Part shown: one piece after another, positions 7,482-13,073 of the stretch
Numbering within the stretch: the stretch's first letter is position 1
Layout: every line of letters begins with the position of its first letter
Origin: Trichomonas tenax
Taxonomy: Eukaryota; Parabasalia; Trichomonadida; Trichomonadidae
Direction: 5' to 3'
NCBI GenBank assembly: GCA_023091735.1
Contig: JALKBU010001291.1
Span: forward strand, 1 to 13,073
Length of the DNA stretch: 13,073 nucleotides
Notes under the pieces: model-generated
Databases searched by the model: none
Told to the model about the DNA's origin: nothing
The model's input: only the letters and a program-made list of their open reading frames with translations
Program-made: the position numbers and the translations under genes

Positions 7482-10400
7482 ATGGATGGCATTTTGTCTT
7501 TTTTTCCGAATGAGATCGATTTTGGAATGATTCCAACATCAGAGAGACCGTTCCACAAGGTGATCAGCATAACAAACAACTACACGAAGACAATTTCAAT
7601 TATTATTCAATCACCATCAAATGAAGTTTTCTTTATAAAAAGCAACCGACGATTAGAAGCAAAAATGACATCCAAATTCGATATTTTTTCACTGACAACA
7701 CATATAACAAATCTAATTATCTCGCCAAAATCATCAAAATCTTTAGCAATGGTCCTACAAATGGGAGTAAACAGTAAAACAGCGCAGAAATTGGAAGGAA
7801 AAGTCAAAATTAACTGCTATCTCATTGATTGTGTCACTACATCCGATGATGAATATGCAGAATTCGATCCTGACGAGGAAGACACACCTTGGAAAGAGTA
7901 TGAATTGAACTACAAGGCCAAGGTGATTGAACCTACAATCGAAATTTTCCCGCAATCAATCTTCATGGATGAATGTTGCAAAGATCAGCCAAATACGACG
8001 CATTTTTCGATTAAAAATACATCATATATAGATCTTTCAATACTATCATATCCCCAGAATTGGATTAAACTGCGAAGCTCGAAGAATCCTGCATGTTTTA
8101 ATCTTGCACCTGATGAAGTGGCACAATTTGACGTTACATACTTGCCGCAAAACACGGGCCAGTTTGATCATCGCGTTGAATTTGCTCTTGGTGGAGTTAT
8201 ATCGAAAGTTTTTCATTTTAGAATTTTATCTTCTGTTTCACCAGCTAAGACACCACATGATTTCCCTCAATTTTCACCTCATCTCGTTGATTTTGATGAT
8301 ATGAGAACAAATGATTCTAAAGAAGTTTCAATCCAAATTATAAATCCATCACAGCTCGATTACACAGTTACAATCGGTAGCTACAGTGAGAGCTTCAAGA
8401 GGGAACCTCTCCTGTTCAAAACTGCACTCAGATCACAGCTCGAAAGGCAAACAACAATTGTTCTTAACTCTCAATCAACGAGAACGATTTATGCTCATTA
8501 CACACCAACATACAACGATGCAGCATCACCCAGATCGTTTGAGAAGCGAGCATTCGTGATCACATTAACATATAAGCTTTCAAACACAGGAAGCGTTTTC
8601 TATCGCAGAATTCCTGTCACTGCCAACATTTGCCATTCATTTATCCATGTTCCGAACACTGTTGTTAACTTTGGTGATATTCCTGTTTCCAGGGAACCAA
8701 GGCATTCATCAATCAGAGTTCAGAACATTTCCCCGATGCCGACATCGATATCTGTCATCTCAACAAGTCGCTGGATCGCTTTATCGCAAGCCAAATTCGA
8801 ACTTGCTCCATTGCAGACGATTGATTACAACTTCTCATTCTATCCATACAAAGTTAGTCCAGACTTTGGATGTGCAATCAAATTCACAAACGACAGTAAT
8901 GTAATCAATGAAATATCAGTCACTATTTCTGCTGCTGTTCTTGCAGATACTGATGAAGTTACACATTCAAGCTTCTATTCACTTGTTAGTGATTCCAAGG
9001 CTATTCATTCACTTGACTTTAACTTTGTTTCAGCCAATTTCCCTGCAATCAAATCTCTTTCCATCAAAAACACATCAAAAGAGAAAATCAAGCTTTCCAT
9101 CACATCATCAACTTCACAACTCCAGTTATATGAAGAAACATATGAGCCATCTGAAGTCATTCATTCCACATCAACTTCATCGATCACATCAGTTCCTTCT
9201 GATAACTTAGTAACACTTTTATCAAGTGCACCAACTTCGATTCGCCAACTTGCAATTTTGATGAATCAGAACAGCAATTTCTTCAACAACATGTATTTGT
9301 ATGGAACTGAGAAGTCAGAAGAAGATATTTGCCTCTTCTACGAGAAGCAGTTGATTGAGTTCAACGAACTCAAAGAAAGTTCTTTAACTAATGTTCTCGC
9401 CAAAGAAATCGAGATCCATCCAGGCAACAGAATCAATCTTTGGGCAGTTTTAGTTCCAGAACCAACAAAGCAATTAATCCATTGGACAGCACAGAGAGCT
9501 TACTTCGACTTCGAACTTCTTTCTTTAGATGTCAAGCCACCGCCACACCGCGTTTATGTTAGATACAATCTGTCAACATCTCAGACATTCTTAACATCCC
9601 ACCACTTGAACTATGGTACGCTCATTCGCAAGACAATCAAGGAAAACCAGATCTATCTTCTTAACGAGTCTGCACTCCCATTGCTTTACAAGTTGGAAAC
9701 GAACGAAAGCAATTATGTTTCTATTCTCAAGGGACAGATTGGTATTGTTCCTCCACTTGACAGCAGATCAATCCCAATCAGATTCGAGACTCCTGTCGAA
9801 GGAATTGTCAATGACACTGTTCTCGTTAGGAATATTCTCAATCCATTCGATGTCCAGGAGATCCACTTCAAGGCAAGCATCGAGCGTCGTGCAGGCTTCT
9901 TCGTCGATCCACTTGAAATCGACTTCGGTGAGATCACATTCGGCAGCAGTGCAACTGTTTCGATCTATCTCCAGAACATCAGAGAAGAAGAATCAGAATA
10001 TACATTCTCTCATTACCACAGAGATACAGCGAACTGGAAGCCGATGATCTCATTCCAATACAAGAACTTATCAGAGAGCCATCTTTCGGCTGCCGTTGAA
10101 CTCCAGATCGAAAAGCAACACAGAAAACTGCTCTGCTTGAAGAGAAAGAAGAAGTTCCAGTATGCAGAGAAAATACAGAAAATCATCGACAACTTGAAGA
10201 AGGTTTCCCTTCCAACAGAAAATTCTCTCAAGAGATCCACTGCAAAGTCTATCGACAGATATCAGCTCCAGTCTGCTTCACTCCAAACTCACTGCATCGA
10301 CATCCAGTTCATTCCTGTCGTTAAGACGAAGGCTCCATTAATGGAGTCCTGCGTCATCGAAGGAACAATCACTGTCTCTGAAGACAATCGCCAGAACACA

Positions 10401-12557
10401 TCGAAGGATATCAAGTATCGTGCAATCGTCAAACCACAGCGCCAGCACTCATTCGATGACAGCGGTGACAGGAACATCACAATGTCCCCAAGCACACTCG
10501 AGTTCGGCACAGTCACAGTCCAGACATGCGTCTCCAAGACAATCGAAATCACGAACCTCTCCAAGACATCATCCACGAGATTCTGGATTTCGAGCGACAC
10601 ATCAGATGATGCCATTCTTTCATTCGGCGTTAACGAAGGCGAACTTGAGCCATCTCAGACACTCACTGTTCCAGTCGATCTCTTCTGCCTCACAACAGGA
10701 AGGAAGGAGAAGACAATCACCGTCACAACACCAACAACGACGACATCGTGCCATGTCACTCTCGAGTCCATCTATCAGCCAATTGTTTCGTTCCCAACAC
10801 TTCCAGAAACAAAGGCCATCGACTTCGGCACAATCAATCTTACAAGCTGCCTCACAGTCGAAGAACGTGCTTCGTTCGACATTGTCAACATCTCATCGAA
10901 CATTCTTTATCTCGTTGTCACGAACAGTGCAACACAGCACGTCACCATCTATGAGCACGATCCTTCGTTCCCAATCGTCAACACGTTGACTCTCAATCCA
11001 ACAGCAGCATTGAACGTCAACATCAGACTTCGTCCAGAACTCGATATCGACAGCTACAGGAGATATTCGACATTCGCTCTCAATGATGTCATCAAGGTCA
11101 GCGTTTTCTATGATGCTGACGATGCTTACAATGCATTCGTTCATCAAGGAGAAGACAGCGGATGCGTTTTCGCGACAGAGATTCCAGTCACAGCACTCAT
11201 CGGTAGAGTTGGCTTGACAATCTCGGAGAAGAGTGTCGACTTCGGCTCCGTCAAGCGTGGAACAGTTTTGACGCACAAGTTCCTCGTCAAGAACAAAGCA
11301 AGCCACATTCCTCTCGAAGTCCAGGCCAGCTGCAGCCAGGGCCTTTCTTCTCCATTGTCCAACTTCACACTTGTTGGCGCAAAGGAGTCGAAGGAACCAC
11401 GCGAATTCGAGTTCAACTTCAAGCCAACAGTTGAAGGTGTCAACACAGGAAAGATCACATTCACAACAAACAATACACAGCTTCAAGTCGAAGTCGATGT
11501 TTTCGCATTCGTCGATCCAGGCACAATCGAGATCAATCTTCCACGCAATGACATTGGCTATTACTGCCTCGATGCCGGCGACATCTTCGTCGAGCAAGGA
11601 AAGCCTGTTCCAAAGAGAATCTCTTTCACTGCAAAGAACATCTCGAACATCGCGATCGGTGGTCTCATCCCAGAACTTGAGAAGAACTTCATGTTGAGAC
11701 CAGGCCAGCAGCAGGAATTCACAATCGAGACACCACTCAGCATCCACATCGATGAAAACGCAAAGAGCTTCACAAACATCATCCACTTCTGCAGCAGAGT
11801 CACGAAGGCTGTTCAACAGGTCGTTTATGTTGTCGGCAGACTCGTTACATCTCTTGCTCAGATGACACCAATGATCGACCTTGGCGCAATCATGACATCT
11901 ACTTCAGAACTCACTGATCTCGAACTCAATGTTGTCAACACAACGTATGGTGACCTTTATCTCGATCTCACCAAGGGAACTCCATTCTTCGAGCTCCCAG
12001 CAACAATTGGCCCAATCCCGCAGACATCATCCAAGTCCATTGTCTGCAAGCCAATAAGGAGTGCGATGGAGGCAGAGCCGGGCCCCCAGCACTTCTCGAT
12101 CCAATACACTAACAGAAACAACTCCGCAAATATCTGCGTTGTTAACGTCCTGATGAACGTCTTGAACTCGTTCATCAAGGCAGACTGCGGTTTTTTCCTG
12201 GAGTTCTCGGCATTCAAGGAAGTTGTAGTCGGAGGCAACACAATCAGAACAGTTTCCCTCTTCATGACAATCTCCAATTGCCTCGAAGAAGAAACAACAA
12301 CATTAATCTCAGTCGAAGAGACTCTTCCAAACGAAGCACATGTTGAAGTCCTCAGAAGATCATCAGAAGTCAAGCTCGAGAACGCCTCCCTTCAGGCAGG
12401 GGAAGTCATCGAGCTCAGAGTCAAGGTAACACTTGCTGATGGATTGACTACATTGTCATCGACAGGAAGGCAGAAAGTTGCCACGATTTCATTCTCCAAC
12501 GAACAGTATCCGGGAGTTTCAGTCGATGTTTTCTTTGTACCAACACAACCAATGTAA
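7482..12557 (+). CDS. Giant ASH/hydin-like multi-beta-domain protein, 1691 aa
   Basis: The protein is built from repeated immunoglobulin-like beta domains of the ASH (ASPM/SPD-2/Hydin) or MSP type. Each domain opens with a motif of the form (I/V/L)-D/N/E-FG-x-(I/V), followed about 10-15 residues later by an IxxxN strand. Clear openings lie near residues 12, 270 (degenerate), 396, 710, 813, 1006, 1113, 1252 and 1465, with weaker ones around 150 and 511. Between the 813 and 1006 domains a highly charged Lys/Arg-rich, probably helical segment (about 880-908) interrupts the pattern. No signal peptide or membrane helix is seen. The start is convincing because the first domain motif comes within 15 residues. 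The stop lies in TAAA. Proteins of this kind occur in flagellar axonemes (hydin and CFAP types), basal bodies and centrosomes, which suits a flagellate; the precise orthologue cannot be named. Coding sequence is AT-rich at the 5' end and near 50% GC in the 3' half, and this bias also creates long antisense open frames. Confidence 0.8.
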   Translation: MDGILSFFPNEIDFGMIPTSERPFHKVISITNNYTKTISIIIQSPSNEVFFIKSNRRLEAKMTSKFDIFSLTTHITNLIISPKSSKSLAMVLQMGVNSKTAQKLEGKVKINCYLIDCVTTSDDEYAEFDPDEEDTPWKEYELNYKAKVIEPTIEIFPQSIFMDECCKDQPNTTHFSIKNTSYIDLSILSYPQNWIKLRSSKNPACFNLAPDEVAQFDVTYLPQNTGQFDHRVEFALGGVISKVFHFRILSSVSPAKTPHDFPQFSPHLVDFDDMRTNDSKEVSIQIINPSQLDYTVTIGSYSESFKREPLLFKTALRSQLERQTTIVLNSQSTRTIYAHYTPTYNDAASPRSFEKRAFVITLTYKLSNTGSVFYRRIPVTANICHSFIHVPNTVVNFGDIPVSREPRHSSIRVQNISPMPTSISVISTSRWIALSQAKFELAPLQTIDYNFSFYPYKVSPDFGCAIKFTNDSNVINEISVTISAAVLADTDEVTHSSFYSLVSDSKAIHSLDFNFVSANFPAIKSLSIKNTSKEKIKLSITSSTSQLQLYEETYEPSEVIHSTSTSSITSVPSDNLVTLLSSAPTSIRQLAILMNQNSNFFNNMYLYGTEKSEEDICLFYEKQLIEFNELKESSLTNVLAKEIEIHPGNRINLWAVLVPEPTKQLIHWTAQRAYFDFELLSLDVKPPPHRVYVRYNLSTSQTFLTSHHLNYGTLIRKTIKENQIYLLNESALPLLYKLETNESNYVSILKGQIGIVPPLDSRSIPIRFETPVEGIVNDTVLVRNILNPFDVQEIHFKASIERRAGFFVDPLEIDFGEITFGSSATVSIYLQNIREEESEYTFSHYHRDTANWKPMISFQYKNLSESHLSAAVELQIEKQHRKLLCLKRKKKFQYAEKIQKIIDNLKKVSLPTENSLKRSTAKSIDRYQLQSASLQTHCIDIQFIPVVKTKAPLMESCVIEGTITVSEDNRQNTSKDIKYRAIVKPQRQHSFDDSGDRNITMSPSTLEFGTVTVQTCVSKTIEITNLSKTSSTRFWISSDTSDDAILSFGVNEGELEPSQTLTVPVDLFCLTTGRKEKTITVTTPTTTTSCHVTLESIYQPIVSFPTLPETKAIDFGTINLTSCLTVEERASFDIVNISSNILYLVVTNSATQHVTIYEHDPSFPIVNTLTLNPTAALNVNIRLRPELDIDSYRRYSTFALNDVIKVSVFYDADDAYNAFVHQGEDSGCVFATEIPVTALIGRVGLTISEKSVDFGSVKRGTVLTHKFLVKNKASHIPLEVQASCSQGLSSPLSNFTLVGAKESKEPREFEFNFKPTVEGVNTGKITFTTNNTQLQVEVDVFAFVDPGTIEINLPRNDIGYYCLDAGDIFVEQGKPVPKRISFTAKNISNIAIGGLIPELEKNFMLRPGQQQEFTIETPLSIHIDENAKSFTNIIHFCSRVTKAVQQVVYVVGRLVTSLAQMTPMIDLGAIMTSTSELTDLELNVVNTTYGDLYLDLTKGTPFFELPATIGPIPQTSSKSIVCKPIRSAMEAEPGPQHFSIQYTNRNNSANICVVNVLMNVLNSFIKADCGFFLEFSAFKEVVVGGNTIRTVSLFMTISNCLEEETTTLISVEETLPNEAHVEVLRRSSEVKLENASLQAGEVIELRVKVTLADGLTTLSSTGRQKVATISFSNEQYPGVSVDVFFVPTQPM

Positions 12558-12598
12558 ATTATATATTTTTATTTTTGTTGATTATAAATTTAGGTTGA
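12558..12598. other. 3' flank of the ASH-type gene
   Basis: About 40 very AT-rich bases between the stop codon and the right inverted-repeat arm. The stop overlaps TAAA, the arrangement used as poly(A) signal in trichomonads. The transcript end may fall inside the repeat arm, whose T run begins here. Confidence 0.4.
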
Positions 12599-12702
12599 AT
12601 TTTTTTTTCCTTTGACTTATTTTAGTTTTGCGATTTTTAACGAGTAAACCCCCTTATCAAGACAAACTGAGAAGATATTTACGTGCTTTTCAGGGGTGCT
12701 GA
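12599..12702 (-). repeat. Inverted repeat, right arm
   Basis: Reverse-complement partner of 124-227. The perfect 32-base core is 12624-12655, and the outer conserved edge is GGGTGCTGA (12694-12702). The inner edge is a T run matching the A run at the inner edge of the left arm. Inner and outer boundaries therefore correspond in both copies, which argues that the whole ~104 bases is the repeated unit. Confidence 0.85.
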
Positions 12703-13042
12703 GTATGTTTATAGCATTTGCTTGTCTATTTAACTTGAGGATCTCCATATCTCCTTGAGATTTCAGCCAATTTGACATGTAAAATAACAAAAGTCACCAA
12801 TTTTGACACGTATTATCTGATATTTGTCATGTAAAATCGAAAATTTGATATGTAATGTTACCAATGAGAAAATTTTATGTGAACTTGAGGTAGCATAACT
12901 TTATGTATGCTCGATGTATGGGCAAAGGAATGCCGTTTGACTCCTGCGCGTAGCGTATTTTTTCTTTTCTATTTTTTGATTTTTCTAGGGGAACTATAGC
13001 AAAAATAAGCGAGCGAACGCTATAATAGTGAGATGTATTTGT
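12703..13042. other. Right flank outside the inverted repeat
   Basis: 340 bases with no coding frame. It holds the imperfect repeat array (12770-12858), a small hairpin (AGCATA 12892-12897 with TATGCT 12906-12911) and a short GC-richer patch near 12940-12957 followed by a T-rich stretch. If the molecule is circular, this joins 1-123 into a 463-base region between the two arms. Confidence 0.5.
12770..12858 (+). repeat. Four imperfect ~15-bp direct repeats
   Basis: Variants of TTTGACATGTAAAAT begin at about 12770, 12801, 12822 and 12843, with spacings of 31, 21 and 21 bases. Each keeps TTTG, then a CATGTA-like centre, then an A/T tail. They could be binding sites for a protein spaced two helical turns apart, or a decaying tandem repeat. 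Confidence 0.5.
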
Positions 13043-13073
13043 TATAATCATCAAAGAGATTCATAACAGAAGC
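13043..13073. repeat. 31-bp exact terminal direct repeat, right copy
   Basis: Identical to bases 1-31 and ends at the last base of the window, cutting through the left arm of the hairpin that is complete at 23-60. Confidence 0.9.

Noticed and set aside
10420..10989. 189-codon plus-strand frame, out of frame within the ASH-type gene
   Set aside because: Ser/His/Gln/Arg-rich shadow frame produced by the codon bias of the real frame.
10893..11816. 307-codon open frame on the minus strand inside the ASH-type gene
   Set aside because: It lies wholly antisense to a well-supported gene whose C/G-ending codons avoid stops on the other strand. The translation is rich in Cys, Asp and Glu and looks like no known protein.
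124..12702. Maverick/Polinton element
   Set aside because: Such elements are common in trichomonads, but none of their genes (DNA polymerase B, integrase, packaging ATPase, capsid) is present between the arms.

Overview
The window looks like nuclear DNA of an intron-poor, AT-rich flagellated protist, most likely a trichomonad parabasalid (Trichomonas/Tritrichomonas type). The reasons are its uninterrupted genes (one of 1691 codons), very AT-rich spacers and typically eukaryotic proteins: a PP2A-group phosphatase, a profilin-like protein, a C2H2 zinc-finger protein and a giant ASH/hydin-type protein. Three of the five stop codons sit in a TAAA context and one start has an Inr-like TCATT just before the ATG, both familiar from trichomonads. 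The genus is inferred from style, not from a marker gene.

Layout from left to right: a left flank with a hairpin and one arm of a ~104-bp inverted repeat (1-481); a MATE-family transporter gene on the minus strand (482-1924); a ~2.4-kb AT-rich spacer holding a ~100-nt palindromic element, a doubtful small ORF and a 5'-truncated, frameshifted gene remnant (1925-4294); a PP2A/PP4/PP6-like phosphatase gene on the plus strand (4295-5209); a profilin-like gene on the minus strand (5427-5804); a proline-rich single-C2H2 protein gene on the minus strand (6070-7407); a 1691-residue protein with repeated ASH/hydin-like beta domains on the plus strand (7482-12557); and a right flank with the second inverted-repeat arm and a short imperfect repeat array (12558-13073).

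The genes do not form an operon or an obvious pathway. Phosphatase, profilin and ASH protein could all serve the cytoskeleton or flagella, but that is only a loose theme. The most unusual feature is architectural. All five genes lie between two inverted-repeat arms (124-227 and 12599-12702) sharing a perfect 32-bp core, and the first 31 bases of the window are repeated exactly as its last 31 bases. The molecule may therefore be circular (13,042 bp), a unit of a tandem array, or a contig cut at a repeat. No transposase, integrase, replication protein, rRNA, tRNA or CRISPR array was recognised.
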